Shown here piece after piece: positions 13,201 to 23,527 of a stretch of 64,000 nucleotides of DNA. The stretch is taken from the NCBI RefSeq assembly GCF_027942865.1, contig NC_134527.1, positions 8,162,976 to 8,226,975 of the forward strand. The letters are read 5' to 3'. Under the pieces are notes generated by a model. That model did no database searches, was not told where the DNA came from, and saw only the letters and a list, made by a program, of their open reading frames with translations. The stretch's first letter is position 1, and each line of letters opens with the position of its first letter. The stretch comes from Odontesthes bonariensis. Lineage: Eukaryota > Chordata > Actinopteri > Atheriniformes > Atherinopsidae. The position numbers were made by a program, and so were the translations under genes.

Positions 13201-14877
13201 CACTGTGACTTTATTAATTTCTGGAAAAGACTAATAGTCCGATTTTTCTTCTTTCATAAAGGTTTCTCTAAATGGTTGTAACACAGTGCATTAGGATTTT
13301 ACACAATAATGTAAAAACTATGGAGTCCTAACGCTGAGCTGGGATGAAATTCTCCTGCCTAAAGCCATGCCATGTGGTGATAAAGATCATCATTGGCGGA
13401 CCCTCACCCTCTTTCTTTTCCTCAGGCATGACGGTGTGGCACAAAGCCAGCAAGCGGAAGAAGGCCTGAGCCTCTGGGTTTCCTCCTCTCACCGTCTCCA
13501 ACAGACTGGGATCGTGAAAGATGAACTTTGGATCTGCCAGCTGATTCCAGGAGAAGTCCACTCTCTCTGTTTTCTACAAACACATATTTTCAAATAAAAA
13601 AAAAAGACAAAATGACTTGGAGTACTTTAGAAGATATTTAGAAAAAAACTACAGTAATGTGCACTCTGACCTCTGTTATTTCCACTCTTTGTCCAGCAAA
13701 GTCATACAGCTCCCCTGAATAAAAGAGAAATACACTTCAGAATGAGTCATTCCACCGATATGTGTGAGCCCATTTGAACTCTATACTTTTCATAATGAAA
13801 CAAAGCTGCTCACCGTAGCTCTTTCCGTTGATGGTGCACTTGTTGAAAGCCATGATGTTCTGCGTCAGGGTGCCTGTCTTATCACTGAAGATGTATTTAA
13901 TTTGGCCGAGCTCCTCGCTGAGTGTGGTGGTCCTCGCCTGGGCAGGGGTGTCATTCTTAGGGTAATACATCTTCCTGTCCCAGTCTATGAAGAAGCTGTT
14001 CCCGAGACGGATCATCTCCACACTGACATTCAAGCACAAACACACAGAGTGCTCAGATTGTCACAACAACTGTTGCTGCTCTCTGACTTCATTATCTTTA
14101 ATGTGCTGAAATGTACCTGACATAGAGAGAAATGGGCACCACCATGTTGAGGGCTATGACGTAGGACCAGAAAGAGAGGAAGGGTGAGAGAGTAGTGCTA
14201 ACACCTGGTTCACGAGGAAGAAACGGTGTGAACACAGAGCCATCCCTCGACTCCCAGATTGCATTGCCGACGGCCAGAATGGAGCACATAGTCGCCAGAA
14301 GACCAAAGATCTAAAGATATAGAAATAAAAAAATGTCGCTGAGATTAATTACTTGAAAAGCATACATGCTTCTGAAAAAGTTTTTTTTTTTTTTTTAAGA
14401 AATTAAGCATTCTTACTCAAAGAAAAAAAAAATCTCAGCTTTTCTGACACAATGTTATTTGTCATTATGGTATTCCTATGTATAGTTTCTTTTTTCCAAA
14501 CAAAAATTCAATTCTAATCAATGTCACCAATTTTTTGTATAGTTCTTAATGAATGTATAAGTGATGCATTTACAGGCCAACAGCTGAATGGGATATGATA
14601 TGTGAGTATATGCGTACGGAAACTCACACATAACACCAGGATATTCGTCAGGTGATCAATACTGGTCCGTTTGAATGTTGTCTTTCCACTGTTCTGCATC
14701 AGTTTGGTGTCAGGACCTGAAAACATTCAATGACATTTTCAGACAACTGCCTATGGACATCAGAGGTGTGACCAGAATGCCATGTGTGGGTGGGCAGTTA
14801 GCTCCTCTGGGGGGGCAGAAAACAATACCTGAAAAAAAAAAAAAAATCGGTGGAAAACCACTACTACAACTTCAAGC

Positions 14878-14912
<35 letters not shown>

Positions 14913-17900
14913 CGTAATAATTCAATTCGGTAATGAAAATATGGTCACACTTTTTGTAAAGAAATGTAGAACAGCCAACTCCAGCTTTTTATTACCTTCA
15001 TTAAGTCTACATTTCAGATCATTATATACAACAAAAACATCCGAAAATGTGAAAACTGCCTTTTTTTTTCAGCAGCAAGGGGTTAAGGTTACGGAGGGGG
15101 GGAAACACGATAACAAAAAAATAAATAAAGCTATAAACTTTGCAGATATATGCTTTTTTTAAATCACCACCTGCATTTCTTCAATCAATACAAGACACAA
15201 ACAGAGATAATAAATCGTGGCCTTTTTTCTGGACAGTTTTCTTTGGATGGACAGGGCATTTCTCAGGGGGGCAGTGCCCCCCCAGTCCCCCTGTAGCCAC
15301 GCCCCTGATGGACATCGTACTCAGCGTTTGTAGACTGTATCATTTGTAGAGACTGTTGAAAAATGTGCTGCAGACAGGCATATTATTCTATTAATTATTC
15401 AAAATAGTCATTCATCCTCATAATGTTCTTTTGTAAATGCTGCCTCAAAATAAGGCGTGGAAATAGTAAGAGTTTAACTGGGTTTATTGTGTATTGCACG
15501 TGCGCCCTCTGCTGGGCCTATGCACTCTTACCTGGCAAGCCCCAATGTCACCTGCAACTTGTTCCGCGTGCGCCCCTTAATTGTTACCAGAGGCGGCCAT
15601 ACCGAAGGGACCTGTGGCTAGAAGTTACACAGTTGTTGAACTGGTAGGTGGGCAGTTTACCTCCAAAAATGACCAGTCCGAAGCACCACTCTGTGTTCCT
15701 GAGAGTGCATCCTCTGAGCAGCATTTTGTCGTTGTCCAGGCTGTGGAGTTGTCCGTTCACCGTCAGAGTGCCTTTGAACTTGTCGAGACGGTTGTTGGGA
15801 GGCTCACTTCGCACTTCACCTGAGAAACACAGGTCGGTGTCAACAATATTTGAAAAAAATTCACACTTGACAAGCACTGGGTGGAAATGATTTAAAGTTG
15901 TGTTCAATTTTGAAGGACCACCAAATGGAAATGGTGGTGAGTGCCAATGTAAAAATGATTGTTGGTCCAATCAGTGTTTTCCAAAGAATACACAGTGGAC
16001 CATATGGTTGGAAAAAACTTAATTACGTTGTTCTCTAATTTATGTACTTTTAAATCAAAGAGTAGGAATTTATTTAAGTATTAGTTCTTATACTGTTAAT
16101 ACAACCCCAATCAGAAAAACAATGGTGCTTTCCATCTTTGGTCTAAAGCACAAGGTGTCTTTTTCTATATATTTTGAAAAAGACTGATTGATTGATTAGT
16201 CTGACTACAAATTTTCACTGCGATGGTCCATCTAAAATGTCTCCAAGCCCACAGAAGTTGATGCAGGCTCTGGATGAGGTTAGCACCCAGTAAAGTTTTA
16301 TGTTGCATGTGAAAGTAACTCTGTTTTGTAGAACTTGACAAAGATTTCCTCCTGTATTTTCTTGCCCTTGTGTTTATATATATATCGGCTGTTGATGAGT
16401 GATTGTTCTTGAATACAGTTCTGTCTGAGGCGTTGAAGATCACAAGTGTTCAGCTTGCCTTTAACAAACTGAAATTCTGTCAGATTGCTTGAAAGGTTTG
16501 ATATTCTGCATTGTTGATGGAGTACCAAGCAAATCCCTCCCAATCTGTCTTTATGAAATATTGTTTTCACACAGTGCAATGTAGGCTATGTATATTAACA
16601 AATTAAATTAATCTACAAGACATACAATGAAAGAACTTGGGTTCATATCGTCTGTAAAAATGCCTTTTTTTGCTTTATTTTTAACAGAATAAATGACAAT
16701 CCTGAAATCGTTCAGGTCATCTCTGCATTTATATCATTATTGGGTTGCATAATAATTGCCCTTGATGTCTATGTTGATGCGTTTGCATTGTCATGTACAT
16801 TAAATTCATTACAGTAATCCCAATATCATGACAATGAAATTTGACGGTGGAAAAACCAGATTGTCCAATCTAAAATCTGAGCGGTGTTTGTTAATTATTT
16901 GTTCGTCCTCTCACCGTTGAAGCTAGCGAGTGCTTCGATGTTGTCTCCTATGTCTCCAGTTACAGTAAGGGCCTGTTTCACTTTCAGATTGGTTTCACTG
17001 GGGGGGAGACCAAGAGGACATGTGAAGGATGTGACTGAAGGCAAATCCAAGACACTGTGATACGTAAGTTGTCAGCACAGGGCTGCACACCTACCCATCT
17101 AACTCAGTCGTTTCCACATAGACCAGATTGAGAGGCTCGCTGCTGGACAGCAGCAGAAGGTCTGCCTGACACACGATGGAATGAAATGTAGAAATTAAGG
17201 AGATACGAAGACAAACTTAAACTGAGTTATCATTTTCATGCTTTTTAAAAGTTTGAGTCCCTTTTTATTTAATCTTAACTGAAACAAGTCCACACTTACT
17301 GTGACACACTGATTGTTCTCCAGTTTGATTATGTCCCCAACCTGAACATTCATCCATTTTTCCTTTTTCAGTCTGTAGAGAAGAAGCATGAAATCACTTG
17401 GCAACATTTTACACAAAACCTGTGACAGCAGAATGTATTCACATATCAATTTTGTGATAAAAGTAACTTGCAAATCTTCTATGGGACATTTGTATTGTAT
17501 TGTATTGTGTTCCAAAAAGGTTGGAAGGATGTATTGTTCTAAAACCTGTACATAACTTTAAGAATGAATGGTGCCTTTCTGGATATGCCAGTTTCAAGTT
17601 CCATAGGCACTAAGGTTCCTCTCCTCTTTAGTCTGTAGAACACTGTGTTTATAATTTTGATCAGTTTGCAGAAGTGCTCCTCAGCCCATGCAGTGATTCC
17701 CATGACAGAATCTTGACCATTTTTAACACAAAGATCATGGGCATACAGCAGTGATTTTCTCCAAATTGCTCCAAAATTTGTGGACGCAAATTTTGCAGAA
17801 TGCTGGACCCCTCTGCCCTTCATTACTTCTGAGAGACTCTGCCTCTCTAAAGTGCTCCTTTTAAGCCCACTCATACCCAGTCATGTCCTGTTAGTCATTT

Positions 17901-19234
17901 GTACCCCTATTCAGCTTCTTGTTGCACCTGTCCCAACCACTTTGAGACTTGTTGCTGCCATCAAATTCAAGATGAGCTGATATTTTCCATGTAAAGCAAA
18001 ATGTCTCACTTTCAATATTTGATGTTTTCCGTGTTCTATTGTGAATGAAACAATGGTTTATGAGATTAGCCAATCATTGCATTCTGTTATTTAGATTTTA
18101 CTGTCCCACTGTTTTTAGGAGATTGGTGTTGGCTAACATTTCACACAAAACATGACCTTTTAGAAAGATGTATATATACATTTTTCAGATCTTTGATGGG
18201 ATGTCTGCGCATTGAATGACTCACTGTCCATTGATGAGGACATCCACTGTGCGGTTATTCACTTGCTTGTCGCATTTGTGTCTGTTCTACGCAATGGACA
18301 GAAGAGGAAACATTGTTTGCTCACATGTTTGATTTTTAATTTCTTTCGTCCTGTAACAGTCTTGTTTAACATTTGAATAGTTATGTCATCTTACCATGTC
18401 ATCTCTCGCATCTTTGACCGCTGTTATAGACAGCACCAAAAACAAAGGCACAGCTGTGGTGAACCAGGGGAGGGAGGATACTTGAGGGATTAGCTGTCAA
18501 CACATAAACACACATGCACAGGAGATTAAATACTCTGCATCTGTAGGGCTATTTAACTTTCAGGAATCTGAACACTAAATAAACATTTTATACATAAAAT
18601 TGGCAAAAAAAAGCTAAATTTATGCTAAAATGAGAGGTAGCATTTGTTTGAAAAAACATTTGAAACCATAAAGATTGTCGGGAAAATTTAAAAAATCCCA
18701 GAAATACATGGTATCTTTACATCTTGAATCAATATCTAGAGAAAAATGCCTACCTGAAGGAGTAGAAGGAAGAGGAAGTAAGCATTAGCGAGCCTCCTGA
18801 ACTGTTCAAACAGGTTAAGGGGCAGGAAGGTGAAAATGTTGTATTTGGAGGTCTTGATGGCATTGTTCTGAAGAAGAGTGTCAGATGATATTTAACATTC
18901 ATGTGCAGTCGACCATTGATTAGTATGACAAGATTAGTATGTTTGAATTACACAAAAAACAAACTCAATAGTTTAGAGTTATGATGGAAATGCAGCAGTG
19001 TGCACTTACAGCATAGCGGTAAGACAGGTTAAGAGGTCTGTCATTGGCTCGCAGGTATCTCTCCTCTGTAAAAGAAAAATTGTACAAGTTAGACAGCAAA
19101 AAAGAAAACATGATGTAGAAGCAGTTTTAAAAACAAAACCTTCACTAAACAAGTACATTTTGTGCGAGTTAGAGCTCACCTTGCTTTTTCTCCCCTCCAC
19201 ATAAGTTACTAAAATACGACGCAATTGATCCCAT
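6964..19234 (-). CDS. atp8b: P4-ATPase phospholipid flippase, ATP8B clade (27 exons, complete)
   Basis: Catalytic subunit of an aminophospholipid/phosphatidylcholine-type flippase. The family uses ATP to move lipids to the cytosolic leaflet and normally needs a CDC50/TMEM30 partner. Exons in coding order: 19234-19180, 19065-19010, 18867-18754, 18493-18395, 18286-18225, 17372-17300, 17165-17095, 16997-16915, 15819-15661, 14716-14628, 14310-14117, 14022-13814, 13714-13671, 13573-13408, 13112-12924, 12610-12495, 12404-12240, 12017-11906, 11725-11620, 11124-10974, 10741-10558, 10432-10209, 9279-9196, 9051-8806, 8542-8404, 7510-7380, 7230-6964. All have AG/GT borders and the phases join to 3588 nt, 1195 residues, stop TAG. 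Motifs: DGET 176-179, PISL 346-349, DKTGT with phospho-Asp about 399, KGAD 567-570, TGDK 681-684, GDGAND 822-827. Family length is about 1180-1250. Start: ATG at 19234 in a good context (A at -3, G at +4); a further upstream coding exon is not excluded. ATP8B is clear from sequence; the paralogue (atp8b5-like or atp8b1-like) is not. Confidence 0.93.
7380..10432 (-). CDS. atp8b: Flippase exons 22-26: M5-M10
   Basis: Residues about 833-1107. Exon 22 (10432-10209) gives [40 protein letters not shown] and [19 protein letters not shown]. Exons 23-26 give the remaining hydrophobic spans, including [18 protein letters not shown] and [20 protein letters not shown]. The intron at 7511-8403 contains an AT-rich tract around 8211-8250. 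The intron at 9280-10208 is partly purine-rich on the plus strand and contains a 12-G run. Confidence 0.93.
9980..9991. repeat. 12-G run in flippase intron
   Basis: A single homopolymer G run in the intron between the exons at 9196-9279 and 10209-10432. No splice signal is affected. Confidence 0.9.
10558..11124 (-). CDS. atp8b: Flippase exons 20-21: P-domain hinge
   Basis: Residues about 721-832. Exon 20 is a divergent basic/acidic linker ([20 protein letters not shown]) ending in [11 protein letters not shown]. Exon 21 has [20 protein letters not shown] and [15 protein letters not shown], which includes the Mg-binding hinge GDGAND at 822-827. Confidence 0.95.
11144..11169. repeat. (AAAT)n microsatellite in flippase intron
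   Basis: About six tandem AAAT units some 20 bases outside exon 20, on its acceptor side. Confidence 0.9.
11620..13714 (-). CDS. atp8b: Flippase exons 13-19: nucleotide-binding domain and return to P domain
   Basis: Residues about 421-720. Landmarks are [106 protein letters not shown] and [20 protein letters not shown]. Exon 13 is only 44 bases. Exon 17 (12404-12240) encodes a charged stretch rich in Glu and Arg, usual for the family. Confidence 0.93.
13814..14716 (-). CDS. atp8b: Flippase exons 10-12: M3-M4 and phosphorylation site
   Basis: Residues about 258-421. Exon 10 carries [19 protein letters not shown], exon 11 M3 and M4 with the P4-specific PISL (346-349). Exon 12 carries [32 protein letters not shown] and GTLTQNIM; the Asp of DKTGT (about 399) is the phosphorylated residue. 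All catalytic residues are present, so the enzyme is predicted active. Confidence 0.95.
14761..15307. mobile_element. hAT-like MITE (547 bp) in flippase intron
   Basis: The element begins CAGAGGTGTGACCA and, read from the other end, CAGGGGCGTGGCTA: a degenerate terminal inverted repeat matching at 10 of 14 positions. It is flanked on both sides by the identical 8-bp ATGGACAT (14753-14760 and 15308-15315). CAG termini with an 8-bp target duplication are the hAT hallmark. There is no transposase frame, so it is non-autonomous. It carries an (AAT)n tract at about 14878-14912. It lies 37 bases outside exon 10 (14628-14716), on its acceptor side. Confidence 0.85.
15661..18286 (-). CDS. atp8b: Flippase exons 5-9: actuator (A) domain
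   Basis: Residues about 109-257. The order [54 protein letters not shown], then [13 protein letters not shown] contains the P4 DGET dephosphorylation loop, split between exons 7 (17165-17095) and 8 (16997-16915). Exon 9 ends with the conserved [18 protein letters not shown]. The exon 5/6 intron (17373-18224) and the exon 8/9 intron (15820-16914) each contain a Tc1-like relic; the exons are unaffected. Confidence 0.93.
16101..16580 (-). mobile_element. Decayed Tc1-like DNA transposon fragment in flippase intron
   Basis: The left edge has ACAACCCCAAT, the start of the terminal repeat of a common fish Tc1/mariner family. The part at about 16180-16330 resembles the minus-strand transposase region of that family, which I recall from fish genomes rather than from a search. 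The frames are broken throughout. It lies between exons 9 (15661-15819) and 8 (16915-16997). Confidence 0.45.
17511..18115 (-). mobile_element. Decayed Tc1-like DNA transposon (minus strand) in flippase intron
   Basis: On the minus strand the segment runs from a degenerate terminus through a leader to a broken transposase frame. Residues such as [16 protein letters not shown] and NTVFYRLKR are recognisable as the relic of the fish Tc1-like family with ACCCCAATTCC-type ends. The 17539-17874 frame is a by-product of the relic, not a host gene. It lies between exons 6 (17300-17372) and 5 (18225-18286). Confidence 0.6.
18395..19234 (-). CDS. atp8b: Flippase exons 1-4: N-terminus, M1-M2
   Basis: Residues 1-108. 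Exon 1 encodes [18 protein letters not shown]. Exon 2 gives the family signature [12 protein letters not shown] before exon 3 ([20 protein letters not shown]), which leads into hydrophobic M1 at the exon 3-4 border. Exon 4 holds M2 ([13 protein letters not shown]) and the AVKDARDD segment. Exons 3 and 4 are whole-codon exons (38 and 33 codons). Confidence 0.93.
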
Positions 19235-19263
19235 CTTTAGTTCAGTTTCTTCATTTTTCACAC

Positions 19264-19601
19264 CTGTATGAAAGGCATGAGTTAACGAGGGAAACAGATT
19301 TTGTTTTAAGATGGTTAAATATGAAGTAAGTAACTGGAAAGGCGAAACTGTGGTAAAAGTGATGGGGAAGCAGGTAATTTGTTGAAGGTCAGGTTTGTCT
19401 GCAGTCGTAACTCGGTGTAAAAATGATAATATTCAAGAATTAGCTAGGAATAATTAGATTTCCTAATGTATAGAAGACACATGCTGAACTGTAGCTATAA
19501 ATAATGAGAGAAAGGTAAGGGAAAGATTGTAAAGAGCAAAGATTTAACCATTCAATACCTGCATGCTACTAAAGTTTTGCTTTGTAATAGTTGTGTAACT
19601 G
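19264..19601. other. Immediate upstream region of flippase exon 1
   Basis: If ATG 19234 is the true start this holds either the 5-prime UTR and promoter or an intron; the CAG at 19264-19266 on the minus strand is a usable acceptor. I saw no TATA box or CpG-rich block. The promoter is not located. Confidence 0.35.
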
Positions 19602-20895
19602 CCCACTGAGCAAAAATCGCCTATGGATGTTCAGAAATAATTGATATCACATCTGTTGGCCATTTTTTTTTTTTTTTTTAACATCCATTGATGGACAGAA
19701 TTGGTCGAGAAATGAAAGACGACGTTCAGACAGGCTAACTCATAGACTTCCATTGACAATTTGTTTAGAAAAGGCGCTCTAACTGGTTAAAGTGTAGATG
19801 TCCACTGGCAGCCAGAATTTATTAGGAAGACAATCAAGCTCCTCATAAACTGAATGTTCAAGGATGACTAAGATTGGTTGATAAATTATCTTTGAAAAAA
19901 ATCAACAAACATGCAAGATAAGGCACGTGCTCCGTGGTTATCAAGCTTGTGCCATGGCCTTAGAAATGGTGATAAGATATGTTTATCAAACTAGACTTTC
20001 CCACATCCCTTATTTTATATCCTTCATTTGATTTACATTTGTATTTTTTGTATATCCAAAGGCCATCCCCTGACTGATTTATTTTTTTCTTTTGTTGCTT
20101 TCTGTTTGTTCTGATCTCAGATGTTGACTTATTTTTGGCTACCTCTTTCTACTTCTCTGAAACTCTGTGCAGATGGTGAGAGGCTGAGGTAGCTTGTGGC
20201 TGTAAAAGATGGTTGTTGTGGTGTGAGGAGCAGTGATGGCTGGCATTAGGGGAGTGACTCTGGGACGCCAGTGGCTCCTGGAGGTGTCGTGGGCCCAACT
20301 AGACAAAACACTGATGAAAGGAGGTTCCCACCTGATGACCCCAATGATATGTTGGTCAGCACTGCTCACTGATCTATATAGAGAATTATTCACTGAGCAC
20401 AAGTTTCTTGTGTTTACCTTGAATTGTCTCTTTATTCATTTTGTTTTGTTTGTGTCGGCTATAGACTCAAAGAATGATATCACAAATACAAGTCACAGAA
20501 GTGGCTGGGCTCAGCCTCAGAGATAGGGTGAAGAGCTCGAAGTGGGGCCACTTCTCCTCTGCATCAAAATGAGTCACTTGACGTGTGTTGGGCATCTGAT
20601 TATGATGCCTCCCGTTTGCCTTCCTTTCGTGACCTTCCTTTTCTTCCCTTCTTGCCTGGGAATGCCTCAGTATCCCCCACGACCCCCAGGAAGTGCTTGA
20701 AAGTGTTGCATGGGAAAGGGATATCTGGGTTTATAATGTCATGTGGCATGACATGCATCTAACAGATGATTTATATGCTACATCCAGAGCAGACATCTTA
20801 AAAACTCTTATTTTGATTTCTCAGGGGACATCATCTGTAGGTCCCGAAGTCAAATCTGTTGAATATGATTTGGACTTCTCTTTTTGCTCAGTGGG
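19602..20895. mobile_element. Candidate DNA transposon with 15-bp perfect TIRs
   Basis: The left end CCCACTGAGCAAAAA (19602-19616) is exactly the reverse complement of the right end (20881-20895). The outward flanks are not identical, so no target duplication could be defined. The 1294-bp interior holds no transposase frame, but has short internal palindromes, for example around 19683-19697. I recall similar CCCACTGAGC ends in teleost repeats but cannot name the family with certainty. Confidence 0.6.
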
Positions 20896-22540
20896 TAATG
20901 GATATCATTTAACTCTGTAATTCCTCGACTTAATAAAACACTCCAAAAAAAGCACAATATGCATTATTTACATGACCACATTTTGCTGCATAAAAAAAGT
21001 AGAGATTAAGAAAGTTGTGCTGTACATGAACCGTTATCAGGTTCATTTGTCAGCTCTCGTTCATATGATGACAGATGCAAAAAAGGCTAGATTGTAGTTG
21101 AGGCCTTAGTTTGCACCTGCAGCCAAAGGGGTATTGCAAAGAACAAAATGCCGCTTATCAGACGTAATGTTTACGAAATCACCCAGACTTATCTGGACTA
21201 TAAAGTAGTAAAAATATCTAACCCCTCCTTTCTCAACCCTTTGTACCAGAATAATATCTTTGCAGATAATCTATAACCACAAAGATTGAGCTAACGATAT
21301 AGCTTGCCCATTAATCAATAATTGGTCAAAAGCATTCTGTACAATGTAAAACTACAACATATCCATGGAAAAACATTATTTGTTCTTACATTTCCTGCAT
21401 TTAGCTGCTACATTTATGAAAAGTGGACCAACTGAACGGGAAATGTAAATGAGACATAATTTTTACTCCTGTTTCACTGCTTCCCCATCTGTCTCCTGTT
21501 CAAGAAAACCAAGCAAAGCTTAGTCAGAAAGAAGCCAAAGACCCTCTTTGTCATGTTTCACTTAGTATGATTGAGCTAGTTTAGGACATTGTTCCACCAA
21601 AAATACCAGAAATAGAACATTTTTTTAGTGTCTTAAAGCAAATAAGAATCCTCCACATACCTCAAACAAAAGCGAGAATTCCTTTAAGTTCTGTACACAG
21701 AGTTACAGGGTTAGATAAGATAGAGAGGAGATATTACAGCTTTCCACCCTCCTTTTGTTTGCATCTCAGATGAGGTAAATCCAGGCCCTCATCAGTACAC
21801 ATTACTGATGGCCAGGCTCCAGTCACAAGCGGAGAAAAGGAGTCTGGTAAATATTGTAGGGGGTGACAGAAGCACCTTCAGACAAGATACAGATTGAACT
21901 GGGATCTCCCTGCACCGACTGCTCAGGGATTGAACAAACAAAGTGGTGATCTTTGGACCTGGATGGTAAGTCCATGCACTTGTGTGGATGGGCAGTAAAA
22001 CAACAATAAATGAGACGAGTTTTAGCCAATAGTAGTCAACATTAGTGTTGTGATCTGTCTGGTCAGGTGTTCAACTCGCACTGTGATACGCGTGCGTGTT
22101 TATACCGAAGAGTTCAGCTCACATTCTGTCTTTTTCTTTGGTCCAGCAGAAGCAAATTATTTATTGATTGGGTTTAAAATATTGTCATATTGACTAATAA
22201 TATTGACATAACAACCTATCTGCAGGCGCTCTCAGAAATTGAATTTAATACCTAAGATTGGAAACAAAAGAATGCTGTGTATACAGGGGACCTCAACGAG
22301 AACACTTTGATAAATTATTCTAAGTGTCCGTGTGTGTTTTGTATAAGCTCTTTGGTTGCATGGCAGACTGGTATGACTATGGTATGACAAAGCAGCAGTG
22401 TTTGACACGGGTTTGTACTTTGTAGCACTCAAAGCCAACATTTTATTTAGTTTCCCCCAACTTATTGATTACCTTTGTCATATTCACGCCCTAGTTGGAG
22501 CTCTGAGGTCATCAAACTAGATCATTCTAGATGTTCCCAG
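20896..22540. other. Intergenic, no feature recognised
   Basis: AT-rich unique-looking sequence without a convincing exon, RNA gene or repeat boundary. Confidence 0.4.
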
Positions 22541-22544
22541 ATCC

Positions 22545-22817
22545 AGTCTCAGAAATAAAGGTAACTGAGCCTTTTCGGTTGCCGCCCCCATGTTGTGGAA
22601 CAGCCTTCCATACACCCCAGGACATTATTATTTTCAAATCTCTGCTCAAAACCATCTCTTCTCTTTGGCTTTCATTCGTGTTGAGCCCAGACATCTTGGA
22701 TTGGCCATGCATTGATTGTATTTTCGTTGTAATTTGTTACAATTTTTAGTGCTGTAAAGCACTTTGGTCAACAGTTGTTGTTTTCAAATATGCTATAAAA
22801 TTAAAGTTGATGATGAA
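22545..22817 (+). mobile_element. 3-prime fragment of an L2/CR1-like LINE
   Basis: The plus strand reads a degenerate reverse-transcriptase tail (sense related to 'VAAPxLWNSLP') followed by a 3-prime region with GCTGTAAAGCACTTTGGTCA and TGCTATAAAATTAAAGTTGA. This is the usual terminus of a fish LINE whose insertions are strongly 5-prime truncated. The open frame 22531-22749 is part of this fragment. Confidence 0.65.
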
Positions 22818-23377
22818 AGCTGGCTTAATTTCCCGTGAACCAACTCATTAGGTTTTAGGTATGTACAACTACGTGGTTAGAAAAACATGCTAGTTTGCCT
22901 TAATATAGATTCTCTCATAAAAGCCCCCATGTTTAGTTTTTGTTTTTTGTTCAGTTCACATTTTCAATTGGAGACATATTCACAAAAAATCATATTGATT
23001 TAAACATTAAATGTTTGCATCACGTTTTTTGTTACCAGACTGTGTATCATTTTATATTCTGACTATGTGTAACATTTGTGTTGAAGTGCAGGTGTTTGTA
23101 TCTTTTTTTTTAAAGTTTGGATTATGTTTTAGAAACAGAAATCCTTACAGCTGTTTAAGCACAAATGAAGAATTAAAATCTATCACAATAAACTAGACAG
23201 GTTATTTGATCAGAAAGGAATTTAAACATGTTGATGCGCTAATAATGTAGAATTTAACTTTGTTGGTTAACGTTAGCATAGGATTACTACAAACTTCCTG
23301 ACCCAACAGGAATGATGGAGTGATGTCATGACTGTTGTGAAACAGCTCCACCCAGTGGAAATCTGTGGTAACGACCA

Positions 23378-23400
23378 GAAACTTCCTGAAGACTCTGGAA
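23378..23400 (+). promoter_or_regulatory. Five-unit heat shock element
   Basis: Alternating units in a strict 5-bp register: GAA (23378-80), TTC (23383-85), GAA (23388-90), CTC in place of TTC (23393-95) and GAA (23398-400). Four of five are perfect, enough for HSF1 trimer binding. It ends 15 bases before the TATA box. The 11-mer AAACTTCCTGA also occurs about 90 bases further upstream, suggesting a second, weaker element. Confidence 0.85.
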
Positions 23401-23415
23401 CTCCTCCAGTTAGAG

Positions 23416-23421
23416 TATAAA
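23416..23421 (+). promoter_or_regulatory. TATA box of the small heat shock gene
   Basis: TATAAA 112 bases before the start codon. It predicts a transcription start near 23445-23450 and a 5-prime UTR of about 80 bases. Confidence 0.85.
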
Positions 23422-23527
23422 GCTGGGACAGTCCCACTGCTGAGACAGAAAGCAACACAGAAGAGAACAGACACCTGAACAGAGTTTGATCTCACAACAA
23501 GAGGACTCAGCACTAAACACCCTGAAG

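Noticed and set aside
20161..20200. TGAGGTAG word resembling let-7
   Set aside because: The following bases do not match let-7 and no convincing precursor hairpin was seen.
22531..22749. 72-codon plus-strand frame
   Set aside because: Part of a truncated LINE tail ending in the family 3-prime terminus.
23486..23527. Longer start for the small heat shock protein
   Set aside because: The upstream in-frame codons begin with a TTG and contain no ATG until 23528, where the family N-terminus MLCSRG begins.
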